Assembly: GCA_001897855.1 (NCBI GenBank)
Contig: MKUO01000005.1
Span: 93,125 to 157,124, forward strand
From: Bacteroidetes bacterium 43-93
GTDB lineage: Bacteria; Bacteroidota; Bacteroidia; Chitinophagales; Chitinophagaceae
Direction: 5' to 3'
Length of the DNA: 64,000 nt
Within the stretch, counting starts at the first letter, position 1. Every line of letters begins with the position of its first letter. Below are positions 25,546 to 33,950 of the stretch, piece after piece. The position numbers were made by a program, and so were the translations under genes. The notes below the pieces were generated by a model. That model saw nothing but the letters and a program-made list of their open reading frames with translations. It ran no database searches and was not told the DNA's origin.

Positions 25546-26751
25546 ATGATAAGAATAGGACTGATACGCGAAAGGAAGTCGCCACCGGATACAAGGGTAG
25601 CATTAACACCGGAACAATGTGCCGCAGTAATGCAAAACAACCCCGGCCTGGAAATAATAGTGGAACCGTCACCCAACAGGTGCTTCCCCGATAGTGCGTA
25701 TGCGGAAGCAGGGATAACAGTACAAGAAGACCTAAGTGAATGCGATATATTACTCGGCATCAAAGAAGTGCCTGTAGATAAGCTGATGGAGGGGAAGACC
25801 TATATGTTTTTCTCGCATACCAAGAAGAAGCAGCCTTACAACCAAAAGCTAATGTACGCGCTGATAGAAAAGCGCATCCGTATGATAGACTATGAATGCC
25901 TTACTCATGTAGATGAACAGCGTATATTAGGCTTTGGCCTGCATGCAGGTATTGTAGGCGCACATAATGGGCTGCTTACCTATGGCAGGAAATGGGGCCT
26001 GTATGATTTGCCGGCAGCACATAGCGTAGATAATTTTGCCGACCTGGTGCGTGTATATGAGCAGGTAAAATTGCCGAACATCAAGATAGTATTAACCGGT
26101 AGCGGTAAGGTGGCCGCAGGCATTATAGAAGTGATGACCCATATAGATGTGGAACCCGTGGAGCCGGAGGATTTTTTAACACACCAGTACGATTATCCTG
26201 TGTACACGCATTTGAAAGGGGGAGACCTGTATGCAAGAAAGGATAATGATCTTTTTTCAAGGGATGATTTTCATGCAAACCCTACGATATACAAATGTTT
26301 GTTCAGCAAGTACATACCGCAAACTGATATACTGATGAATGGCATTTATTGGGATGCGGACATTGCAAGACTATTTGAAAAGCCTGATATACAAAGAAAC
26401 GATTGGCGGATCAGTGTGATATCTGACATTACCTGCGATATAGATGGTTCCGTACCTATTAACGTTGGCGCTTCTACGATCGCAGATCCTGTGTATGGCA
26501 TAGAGCGGAAAACGGGTAATAAAACAGAACCATTCCGGAAGACCATGGATGTAATTGATGTGATGGCGGTGGATAATTTACCCAATGAATTGCCGAAGGA
26601 TGCATCCCAGTATTTCGGTGTGCATTTTGAAAAGTTTGTACTGAACGAATTACTGAGTGATAACAGTGATGTGATCAGAAGAGCTACTATTTGTGAAGAT
26701 GGTAAGCTAACGCCGGCATATGAATACCTAAGTGATTATGCATACAAGTAG
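25546..26751 (+). CDS. Saccharopine/alanine dehydrogenase-like NAD(P) oxidoreductase
   Basis: A 401-residue enzyme of the alanine dehydrogenase/transhydrogenase/saccharopine dehydrogenase superfamily. The N-terminal domain has GLIRERKSPPDTRVALTPEQ and FFSHTKKKQPYNQ, the latter close to the lysine-forming saccharopine dehydrogenases; the nucleotide loop is VLTGSGKVAAGI (about residues 182-193), followed by DITCDIDGSVP. The reading frame is open further upstream, across the tRNA, but the ATG at 25546 just after a -7 box fits the family N terminus (MIRIGLIRE). A true saccharopine reaction is not proven; other NAD-dependent amine oxidoreductions are possible. Confidence 0.75.
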   Translation: MIRIGLIRERKSPPDTRVALTPEQCAAVMQNNPGLEIIVEPSPNRCFPDSAYAEAGITVQEDLSECDILLGIKEVPVDKLMEGKTYMFFSHTKKKQPYNQKLMYALIEKRIRMIDYECLTHVDEQRILGFGLHAGIVGAHNGLLTYGRKWGLYDLPAAHSVDNFADLVRVYEQVKLPNIKIVLTGSGKVAAGIIEVMTHIDVEPVEPEDFLTHQYDYPVYTHLKGGDLYARKDNDLFSRDDFHANPTIYKCLFSKYIPQTDILMNGIYWDADIARLFEKPDIQRNDWRISVISDITCDIDGSVPINVGASTIADPVYGIERKTGNKTEPFRKTMDVIDVMAVDNLPNELPKDASQYFGVHFEKFVLNELLSDNSDVIRRATICEDGKLTPAYEYLSDYAYK

Positions 26752-26755
26752 AAGG

Positions 26756-27667
26756 TCATTTTAATATATCTGCCACTGCCTGTTCGATCGAAGAATATTG
26801 GAAATTGAACCCTGCAGCTACAATTTTCTGACAGCTGACGGTGGCGCTTTTTAATACTTCGATGCTCATCTCACCCATAGCAAGCTTTAAAGCGGCAGCG
26901 GGTACCGGGACCGGTATCCTGATGCCCCCGAGGGAGTGACCAATGGTTTGCATCATAGCTTTTTGACTAACGGGTTGTGGTGCCACAGCGTTGTAAACGC
27001 CAGTCAGTTCATTCTGTTGCAGCGCGAATAAGATCATACCTGTTAGGTCGGCAATGTGTATCCAACTGATGACTTGTTGCCCACCGCCAAGTACAGGCAT
27101 TACGCCCCACTTTACAGGGTTGGCAAATTGGGGAAATGCACCACTTTCTTTACCCAGTACAATACCGAAGCGAAATATTACGCGCCTCATTTCAGGTTCA
27201 ATATCATTACTTGCCTGTTCCCATTGTACACAAACATTGGAGAGAAAATCGTTGTAATGCGGTGCAGTTTCTGTAAATGGGCTATTGCCATTATCGGGGC
27301 CATAGTAGCCGATAGCAGAAGCAGAAATAAAGGTTTTACAGCCAGGGGCGTGCTCTTTAAGAAGCCTTACCAGGTATTGCGTTCCATCAACACGGCTATC
27401 CCTGATCTCTTTTTTTCTGTCTTTGGTCCATCGTTTATCGGCAATGCCTGCGCCTGCTAAATGTATTATACCATCCAACTGTTTGAAAGCATTAATATCC
27501 GCAGCTTTTGAGCCGGTATCCCACAAAGCATAGTCTATAAATTGGCCGGGAGTATGCCCCGCAACATCCCTTGTGAAGATAATAACCTTATAGCCATTGG
27601 AAACCAAATGGTTAGCAAGATGATGGCCTATAAAGCCTGTGCCGCCTGTAATGCCTATTGTTTGCAT
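26756..27667 (-). CDS. TIGR01777-type epimerase-like oxidoreductase
   Basis: A 303-residue extended short-chain dehydrogenase. The Rossmann loop is GITGGTGFIGHHLA (residues 5-18); the motif SASAIGYYG (about 116-124) carries the Ser and Tyr of the catalytic set; the C-terminal region has a DUF1731-like tail. This family (YfcH/SulA-type) is cytoplasmic; its substrate is unknown. It is convergent with the dehydrogenase-like gene, with stops four bases apart. A near -7 sequence, CATTTTTG, is seen upstream on the minus strand near 27685. Confidence 0.9.
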   Translation of the reverse strand: MQTIGITGGTGFIGHHLANHLVSNGYKVIIFTRDVAGHTPGQFIDYALWDTGSKAADINAFKQLDGIIHLAGAGIADKRWTKDRKKEIRDSRVDGTQYLVRLLKEHAPGCKTFISASAIGYYGPDNGNSPFTETAPHYNDFLSNVCVQWEQASNDIEPEMRRVIFRFGIVLGKESGAFPQFANPVKWGVMPVLGGGQQVISWIHIADLTGMILFALQQNELTGVYNAVAPQPVSQKAMMQTIGHSLGGIRIPVPVPAAALKLAMGEMSIEVLKSATVSCQKIVAAGFNFQYSSIEQAVADILK

Positions 27668-27808
27668 GATAAAAGAACAACACCATTTGCAAAAATGTTG
27701 CCGACAAGTATTAATTATAAAACGTTAGCCCAAAAATGTTAAATTTTTTTCACACACATACAATAAAGAGCACACTGCCTCGTTTTAGAATCAAAACAAT
27801 TTTTCTAA

Positions 27809-28006
27809 ATGAGAAAACCTTTACTTAAGCAGTTTACCTACTTTACTTCCAAAGCTGATGATGTGATGCCCGAAATTGAGATCCGCAATGAGCAATTTAC
27901 CGACCTGGTACAGCAAATGAAGCCGTTTTTGCAGGAAGCGCAGTCAGATCTTTTACAACCAAGACAGGAAGCCTTAGCGGCATTATTCAAGAAGGCATTA
28001 GGCTAA
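27809..28006 (+). CDS. Small protein of unknown function, 65 residues
   Basis: A 65-residue ORF with a predicted helical, charged sequence (MRKPLLKQFTYFTSK... ending AALFKKALG), no Cys and no membrane segment. Its last nine bases overlap the 3' end of the convergent metallophosphoesterase gene. The codon use resembles neighbours, and the ATG follows an A/T-rich leader (CAATTTTTCTAA). No family is recognised; it may be a conserved small protein of this lineage. Confidence 0.55.
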   Translation: MRKPLLKQFTYFTSKADDVMPEIEIRNEQFTDLVQQMKPFLQEAQSDLLQPRQEALAALFKKALG

Positions 28007-29254
28007 TTCTATCACGGTTATTTCGGGAAGTATACCCAGGCGGCCGGGATAACCGAGGAAGCCAAATCCACGGTTGACGTACAACATCTGGCTGCCTTGC
28101 TGGTATAAGCCTGCCCATTCTTTGTATATGTATTGCACGGGGCTCCATTTGAATCCCGGTATCTCTACCCCTAGCTGCATACCATGCGTATGGCCGCTTA
28201 GCGTCAGGTCGATATCAGAATATTCGGGCCTTACCTGTGCATCCCAATGAGAAGGATCGTGCGACATGAGTATCTTGAATGGAATATTCTTTTCGGGTAA
28301 ACCGCTATAGGCAAGATCCATCCTGCCGTATTTAGGGAAGCCGGCTTTCGCGCCCCAGTTCTCAATACCTATCAACGCTATTTTATCTTCGCCCCGATCC
28401 AGTATTATATGCTCGTTCATTAACAGGCGCCATCCCATTTCGCCATGCGTCTGTTTCAACCATTCCAGGTTTCGGGCCTTAGCTTCGGCAGAAGGCCAGT
28501 GTTCGTAATCGCCGTAATCGTGATTGCCCAGTGTAGAGTACACACCTAACGGTGCTTTCAGGCGTGAGAAAATGTCTGTGTAAGGCTGTACCTCTTCCGC
28601 TTTATTATTGACCAGGTCTCCGGTAAATAAAATCAGGTCAGGCTTTTCTTCCATAACAATACGGGCGCCACGCTCTACCGCATGATGGCTATCAAAGCTG
28701 CCGCTATGGATGTCAGATATCTGCACAATGCGTAAGCCTTTGAACGCAGGAGGCAGATTTTTAAAAGATAATTTGATACGGTGTACCCTATAATTGTACC
28801 TGTTGGTAATGCCATATACAAAGGCCCCTAATACCGTTCCACCTATTAAAAGGGCTACCCTCTGCATGAATACTGAACGGCTGATACCCTTGCCGGTTTC
28901 TATGGTGGTAGAAGAAACTATTTCATTCTTTTTTGCAAAGAGACTGAATATCCATACAAAAAGCCTTCTCACCTCATCGCCCAGCATTACCAGTGTTACC
29001 AGGAGCTTACCTACGATAAAACCAAGGGTGAAGGCAATATAGAAATTGCGTACCAGGTGTGGTATAGAAGGCCAGTTGATAAAGCGGAACAAGAAGATTC
29101 CTGACCAGGCTGCAATAGTGACACAAGCATAGATAGTTAAAGCAATAGTGCGGGCTGTGGATGGGAATGTGCGAACCGCAGAGCGAACTACTATAAAACT
29201 ATAATATTCTATCAGTGCAAAAATTCCCAGGAAGATAAGTAACCTCAAGGCCAT
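27998..29254 (-). CDS. Membrane-bound metallophosphoesterase
   Basis: A 418-residue protein with several N-terminal hydrophobic segments (about residues 3-25, 35-55, 72-92 and 130-150) and a C-terminal calcineurin-like phosphoesterase domain. Metal-site motifs are QISDIHSGSF, FTGDLVN, LGNHDYG and GHTHGMQ. The layout matches YkuE/YaeI-like enzymes, some of which act on lipid or nucleotide phosphates at the membrane. The substrate is unknown. The FMN reductase gene is two bases upstream on the same strand, so the two are co-transcribed. Confidence 0.9.
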   Translation of the reverse strand: MALRLLIFLGIFALIEYYSFIVVRSAVRTFPSTARTIALTIYACVTIAAWSGIFLFRFINWPSIPHLVRNFYIAFTLGFIVGKLLVTLVMLGDEVRRLFVWIFSLFAKKNEIVSSTTIETGKGISRSVFMQRVALLIGGTVLGAFVYGITNRYNYRVHRIKLSFKNLPPAFKGLRIVQISDIHSGSFDSHHAVERGARIVMEEKPDLILFTGDLVNNKAEEVQPYTDIFSRLKAPLGVYSTLGNHDYGDYEHWPSAEAKARNLEWLKQTHGEMGWRLLMNEHIILDRGEDKIALIGIENWGAKAGFPKYGRMDLAYSGLPEKNIPFKILMSHDPSHWDAQVRPEYSDIDLTLSGHTHGMQLGVEIPGFKWSPVQYIYKEWAGLYQQGSQMLYVNRGFGFLGYPGRLGILPEITVIELA

Positions 29255-29256
29255 AG

Positions 29257-29757
29257 TTAAAAATTCAAAAATTCTTCAATTTGCTGTTCCACAGCTTTTG
29301 ATGTTGCCGGCCTGATAAACCCACCCTGCATATCCACTTCTTCGTTGATGCGGCTGATAGGTATTTTATTATATAAGATGTGCATACGCATATAGTGCAG
29401 TATATTAGTCATATGATCGAGCCCACGAAGGTTACCTGCGCGGCCGTCCGCCACACCCACCAGCATAGCTTTTTTGTACCACCATGCCTTGCGTATGTCT
29501 GAGTTGTCAAGCATTAATTTAAGTATGCCGGGGAAAGAACCATTATATTCAGGCATTACCAGTACAAATTTCTCTGCAGGTACCAGGTATTCATTTTCTA
29601 TTGCTTTCATTTCATCGCCACGTTCCCACACCTGCTTTCCTCTCAGGTCAAGCAGTTTTACATTATCTGTTTTTGCCGATAAAAGTTGATAATAAAGGTT
29701 GGCTACCTTCAGCGTCATACTATCTTCCCGGTTGGTGCCGGATATTACTGTAATCAT
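29257..29757 (-). CDS. NADPH-dependent FMN reductase-like flavoprotein
   Basis: A 166-residue flavodoxin-fold protein of the NADPH-dependent FMN reductase family: ISGTNREDSMTLKVA near the N terminus binds the phosphate, VMPEYNGSFPGILK (about 75-88) is the family signature, and GVADGRAGNLRGLDHM follows. The ATG at 29757 is chosen because an upstream in-frame start would overlap a TAACTTTG -7 element. It may reduce quinones, chromate or free FMN. It is followed by the metallophosphoesterase gene. Confidence 0.9.
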   Translation of the reverse strand: MITVISGTNREDSMTLKVANLYYQLLSAKTDNVKLLDLRGKQVWERGDEMKAIENEYLVPAEKFVLVMPEYNGSFPGILKLMLDNSDIRKAWWYKKAMLVGVADGRAGNLRGLDHMTNILHYMRMHILYNKIPISRINEEVDMQGGFIRPATSKAVEQQIEEFLNF

Positions 29758-29768
29758 AAATTGTGTGG

Positions 29769-29776
29769 CAAAGTTA
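29769..29776 (-). promoter_or_regulatory. -7 element TAACTTTG for the FMN reductase operon
   Basis: The plus strand reads CAAAGTTA; the minus-strand element is an exact TAnnTTTG match 11 bases before the ATG at 29757. It argues against the longer N terminus of the same frame. Confidence 0.5.
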
Positions 29777-29853
29777 GCAGGCTTTCCATTATTAGCACGG
29801 CCTGCAGGCAATTGATTTGCTTATACAGGCATTGCGTTCGCTGATAAACAATT

Positions 29854-31374
29854 CTAAAGCGCCGTTTGTTTGCCGGCGATGGCTTTGTAAGCTTCGCCAA
29901 TATTATCGCAGATATCGCCGGCTATCATGGCTTCCATAGAAAGCTTTTCTGCGGCAAGATCCCCTGCAAATCCATGAATGTAAACGCCCAGCAGTGCGGC
30001 TTGCTCTGAGTTGTAGCCTTGTGCTAATAAGCCTGTCAGTATCCCAGTTAGCACATCGCCGCTGCCGCCCGTTGCCATCCCAGCATTGCCGGTAAGGTTG
30101 TACGAACACTCGCCTTCTGGTGTGACAACAGCAGTATAATGCCCTTTCAGAATGATGTAAACATTTAGGCGCATGGCCTGGGTACGTGCCAGTTCCAACT
30201 GCTGCATACTATTGGCTGATTTGCCAAATATCCGTTCAAACTCTTTGGGGTGGGGTGTTAAAATGCTGTCGGCGGGTATTTTGTGCAGCAGTTCAGGCTG
30301 TTTTCCAAGTATATTCAGTGCATCGGCATCAATTACTATAGGTTGCTTTACCTCCTCTATAAAATTTGCAAATGCTTCTATTGTGTAGTCTAACGTTCCC
30401 AGCCCAGGGCCTATGCCAATGCTATCTTTTTCTGTCCAGCCACATATATCCGAGATGGCCCTTTCGCCCTTTACAGTACACATTACTTCAGGAATAGCTG
30501 TTTGTGCAATAGTATAGCCACATTCAGGTATCAGCAGATGCACCTTGCCGGCACCGGCACGCAGGCAAGATCTTGAAGCAAGTATTGCCGCCCCCATCAT
30601 ACCATAACTACCACCTATAATAATGGCATTACCGTAATTGCCCTTGTGCGTAAATGGATTGCGCGGTTTATAAATGCTGCGTATGTATTCTTTTTCTAAG
30701 GTCCGGTAATTAGTATGTGTACCTGCAATAAATGTAGGATGCAAGCCTATATCGAGGATGTGAACATTGCCCGCGTAGCGCCCTGTTTCGGTATGCAGGA
30801 AAGCGCGCTTATAAAACTGGAAGCTAAGTGTATGATCTACACTAAGGATTGCTGCTTCTGCAGGCGGAATATTATCTGCGGGCATACCACTAGGTATATC
30901 AATCGCTATTTTCCTGTTGTCAGTATCATTGATATGTTCGATAAACTCCTTTACCCAACCCTCTGCAGGCCTGTTGAGCCCTGTGCCTAAAATAGCATCT
31001 ATCAACACAATATTAGCAGGTATATCAGAAATAAAAGCACCCGGCTGCAAGATCTGTACCAAGGCATTATCGATCTTCTGCAGCCTTCCCAGGTTGAGCT
31101 GGCAGTCATGCGACAGGGTATCTGTTATTTTCAACAAAAAGCATTTAATGCTGTATCCGTTCTGATGCAGCATTCGTGCTATGGCGAGTCCATCCCCGCC
31201 GTTATTGCCGGTTCCGCACAAGATGATGTATAGGGTGTCTTTGGCAGTATTTGCCATGATCCATTCGGCACACCTTGCTGCCGCACGTTCCATAAGATCA
31301 ATGGAAGTAATTGATGATGCGTGTATGGTATATGCATCACAGGCCTTTATTTGCGCGGCTGTAAATATTTTCAT
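29854..31374 (-). CDS. nnr: Bifunctional NAD(P)HX epimerase/dehydratase
   Basis: A 506-residue fusion enzyme that repairs hydrated NAD(P)H. The N-terminal YjeF-type epimerase domain (about 1-215) shows CGTGNNGGDGLAIAR and DAILGTGLNRP; the C-terminal ADP/ATP-dependent dehydratase domain (about 225-500) shows GGSYGMMGAAILASR, GIGPGLG and NAGMATGGSGDVLTG with the catalytic Asp. Both active sites look intact. Length is typical. It is divergent from the TonB-dependent receptor gene, with a 7-bp inverted repeat between them. Confidence 0.95.
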   Translation of the reverse strand: MKIFTAAQIKACDAYTIHASSITSIDLMERAAARCAEWIMANTAKDTLYIILCGTGNNGGDGLAIARMLHQNGYSIKCFLLKITDTLSHDCQLNLGRLQKIDNALVQILQPGAFISDIPANIVLIDAILGTGLNRPAEGWVKEFIEHINDTDNRKIAIDIPSGMPADNIPPAEAAILSVDHTLSFQFYKRAFLHTETGRYAGNVHILDIGLHPTFIAGTHTNYRTLEKEYIRSIYKPRNPFTHKGNYGNAIIIGGSYGMMGAAILASRSCLRAGAGKVHLLIPECGYTIAQTAIPEVMCTVKGERAISDICGWTEKDSIGIGPGLGTLDYTIEAFANFIEEVKQPIVIDADALNILGKQPELLHKIPADSILTPHPKEFERIFGKSANSMQQLELARTQAMRLNVYIILKGHYTAVVTPEGECSYNLTGNAGMATGGSGDVLTGILTGLLAQGYNSEQAALLGVYIHGFAGDLAAEKLSMEAMIAGDICDNIGEAYKAIAGKQTAL

Positions 31375-31403
31375 TTATGCTTTTTTACCAACCTTTATGG
31401 CAA

Positions 31404-31420
31404 GTTATGTAAAACATAAC
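31404..31420. repeat. Inverted repeat between nnr and the TonB receptor
   Basis: GTTATGT, loop AAA and ACATAAC form a perfect 7-bp inverted repeat between two divergent genes, 61 bases before the -33 box of the receptor promoter. It could be a regulator site; no regulator is known. Confidence 0.35.
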
Positions 31421-31480
31421 GGAGTTAGGATGCTTATAAGATATTACGGTAAATTATATTTTGATTGCCTGTAACAGCGC

Positions 31481-31512
31481 TTTTGGTCACTATAGTGTAA
31501 TTCCTATCTTTG
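31481..31512 (+). promoter_or_regulatory. Promoter TTTTG-N19-TATCTTTG of the receptor operon
   Basis: TTTTG (31481-31485), 19 bases, then TATCTTTG (31505-31512): both boxes and spacing match the Bacteroidota consensus. It should start a transcript for the receptor, TPR and barrel genes. With the ATG at 31574 the leader is about 57 nt. Confidence 0.75.
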
Positions 31513-31573
31513 TCACTTGTCCAAGACCGCTATTATAGATTATTTTTCCGGACAATTTATTAAAATGCTATTA

Positions 31574-33937
31574 ATGAAACCATATCCGGCGCTAAAGCGC
31601 ATTTGTTTTGTTTTGACCCTAATGCTGGTGGCAGTTTTTGCAAAAGCGCAACCTGCAACAACAGGTGTGATCAAAGGTTTCGTGTATGATAAGGAAAGTG
31701 GGGAACCGGAAGTATTTACCAATGTATTTCTACTAGGTACTAAAATAGGTGCCCAGACAGATGTGAATGGTTATTTTACGATCACACAGGTGCCGCCGGG
31801 GCATTATACATTATTTACCAGCCTGATAGGATATGATACCGCGAAGATAGAAGTGGAGGTAAAAGCGGGCGCTGTGATACAAAGGAAATTATTCCTGGGA
31901 CAAAAAAGCAAAGAGCTTAAAAGTGTAGAGATATCTGCCAGAAAAGTAGAAAAGACAACACAAGTAAATGCAGGTAGCATTACCGTTACCCCAAGGGAAA
32001 TGAAGCTTATGCCGAGCTCCGGTGGTGAGCCTGACATTGCGCAGTATCTGCAAGTGGTTCCCGGCGTAACGTTCACCGGCGACCAGGGTGGACAATTATA
32101 TATAAGAGGTGGCGCCCCTTCACAAACGGGTATCCTCTTAGATGGCGTTACCATTTACAATCCTTTTCACTCAATAGGGTTATATTCTGTTTTCGAAACA
32201 GATGCGATACGTAGTGCAGATATACAAACTGCAGGGTTTAATGCTCAATATGGTAACCGTACATCGGCAATAATGGATATACATACCAAAGACGGTAATA
32301 AAAACAGGCTGGCAGGTAAGGTATCAGCATCGCCGATAATGGCGAGGGCTATGCTGGAAGGTCCGCTCATAAAAGCAAAAAAAGAGGGTGGTGCTGTTAC
32401 TACCTTCCTCTTCTCTGCCAAATATAGCTACCTGGACAAAACATCCAAAGCATTGTATAGTGGGTTTGGTGAGCCTTATACCAGTGGCCTTCCTTACAAC
32501 TTTGCCGATCTGTATGGTAAGATCACTATTAACCTGGACAATGGTAGTAAATTCAATTTCTTCGGTTTCAACTTTGATGATAAAGTAACCGTACTTAGTC
32601 CTATAACGCATGATGCAACAGCAGATGCGCACTGGAATGGAAAAGGTGCAGGTATGACCTTTGTAGTAACACCGGGAACCAGCGCCGCACTGATCAACGG
32701 ACGTTTTGCGTATTCTAAATATAATATAGATTATAACGAAGCGAGCTTTAAACCAAGAAGCAGTGGTATTGATGGTTTTGAAGGAGCTATCGACTTCACT
32801 TACTATTTGCCAAAATACAGTGAGTTCAAATATGGCATAGAAGTGAGCGGTACACATACTTCACTTGATTATTTCACGGCTGCCGGCAGCACCACCCAGC
32901 TTGACCGCCGTAATACCATGGCTGCATTTTACATGTTATTGCGTAAGAATTTTGGTGACAAGCTAATATTTGAACCCGGGGTCCGTATTCAGTATTATTC
33001 GAGCCTCAATGCAATTTCTCCGGAACCAAGACTTGGACTGAAGTATAACCTAAGCAATACAGTTCGCCTGAAAGCCGCTACCGGCTTGTACTCTCAGAAT
33101 ATCATCAGTACGAAGAGCGATAGAGATATCGTGAACTATTTCACAGGGTTCTTGCTAAGTCCTGACCAGCAAGTTCAGAATACAGATCAGCAGGTTATCA
33201 ATACCAACCTTCAAAGGGCATACCATGTGTTGGCCGGCGTTGAGGTAGATGTTCAGAATGTTGAATTTAACCTGGAGCCATGGTTGAAAAAATTCACCCA
33301 AAACATAGAATTAAGCCGCATCAAATATCTGACCAGCGATGCTGATTTCGTATCCGGTAATGGTAAAGCGTATGGTATAGATCTATCTGCAAGGTATAAT
33401 AAGCACCGTTGGTATTTGTGGGGAGTAGTATCTTATCAGAACGTTAGATATGAAACACTGGTAAGGGAAGGAAATAAAGTTAATGGCGCGATCGAAAAAC
33501 AAACCTACCCACCGCCATTTGACAGGCGTGTAAACATCAACCTGGTGGCATCTTATACAGCCGGTAAGAAAAGGGACTGGGAATTATCTGCGAGGTTTAA
33601 CTACGGATCTCCATTCCCATTCACGCAGACACAGGGATATTTTGAAAATTTAAACGTAGTACAAAGCGGTACGCAAACAAACATACTTACTCAAAACGCA
33701 CCTATCGGCGTTGTATATGCTACGGATATTAACGGTGGCCGCTTGTCAGCGTATCACAGGTTAGATATCTCTGGTAAAAAGAGATTTGAATTATCGAAAA
33801 CATCTAATATTGAAACTACACTTAGTATTAGTAACGTGTACGACAGAAACAATATTTTTTATGTTGACAGGATACAAAATGTGAAAGTGTACCAGTTACC
33901 TATCTTCCCAAGTTTAACGGCTGCATGGAACTTTTAA
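31574..33937 (+). CDS. TonB-dependent receptor with carboxypeptidase-like regulatory domain
   Basis: An outer-membrane receptor of 787 residues from the ATG at 31574. The signal peptide (about 1-25) ends FAKAQ. A carboxypeptidase-D-like regulatory domain follows (about 30-110, GVIKGFVYDKESGEPEVFTNVF), then a plug domain (QYLQVVPGVTF...GGAPSQTGILLDGVTIYNP) and a beta barrel ending in Trp-Asn-Phe. In-frame TTG (31517) and ATG (31565) are upstream, but the 31574 start gives the best signal peptide. Such proteins import bulky ligands with energy from TonB; the substrate is unknown. A TPR protein gene follows 13 bp later. Confidence 0.92.
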   Translation: MKPYPALKRICFVLTLMLVAVFAKAQPATTGVIKGFVYDKESGEPEVFTNVFLLGTKIGAQTDVNGYFTITQVPPGHYTLFTSLIGYDTAKIEVEVKAGAVIQRKLFLGQKSKELKSVEISARKVEKTTQVNAGSITVTPREMKLMPSSGGEPDIAQYLQVVPGVTFTGDQGGQLYIRGGAPSQTGILLDGVTIYNPFHSIGLYSVFETDAIRSADIQTAGFNAQYGNRTSAIMDIHTKDGNKNRLAGKVSASPIMARAMLEGPLIKAKKEGGAVTTFLFSAKYSYLDKTSKALYSGFGEPYTSGLPYNFADLYGKITINLDNGSKFNFFGFNFDDKVTVLSPITHDATADAHWNGKGAGMTFVVTPGTSAALINGRFAYSKYNIDYNEASFKPRSSGIDGFEGAIDFTYYLPKYSEFKYGIEVSGTHTSLDYFTAAGSTTQLDRRNTMAAFYMLLRKNFGDKLIFEPGVRIQYYSSLNAISPEPRLGLKYNLSNTVRLKAATGLYSQNIISTKSDRDIVNYFTGFLLSPDQQVQNTDQQVINTNLQRAYHVLAGVEVDVQNVEFNLEPWLKKFTQNIELSRIKYLTSDADFVSGNGKAYGIDLSARYNKHRWYLWGVVSYQNVRYETLVREGNKVNGAIEKQTYPPPFDRRVNINLVASYTAGKKRDWELSARFNYGSPFPFTQTQGYFENLNVVQSGTQTNILTQNAPIGVVYATDINGGRLSAYHRLDISGKKRFELSKTSNIETTLSISNVYDRNNIFYVDRIQNVKVYQLPIFPSLTAAWNF

Positions 33938-33950
33938 TTTAAAGAATTGA

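Noticed and set aside
31517..31573. TTG start for the TonB receptor four bases after TATCTTTG
   Set aside because: The spacing copies the leaderless pattern, but the ATG at 31574 gives a clean signal peptide; kept only as a curiosity.
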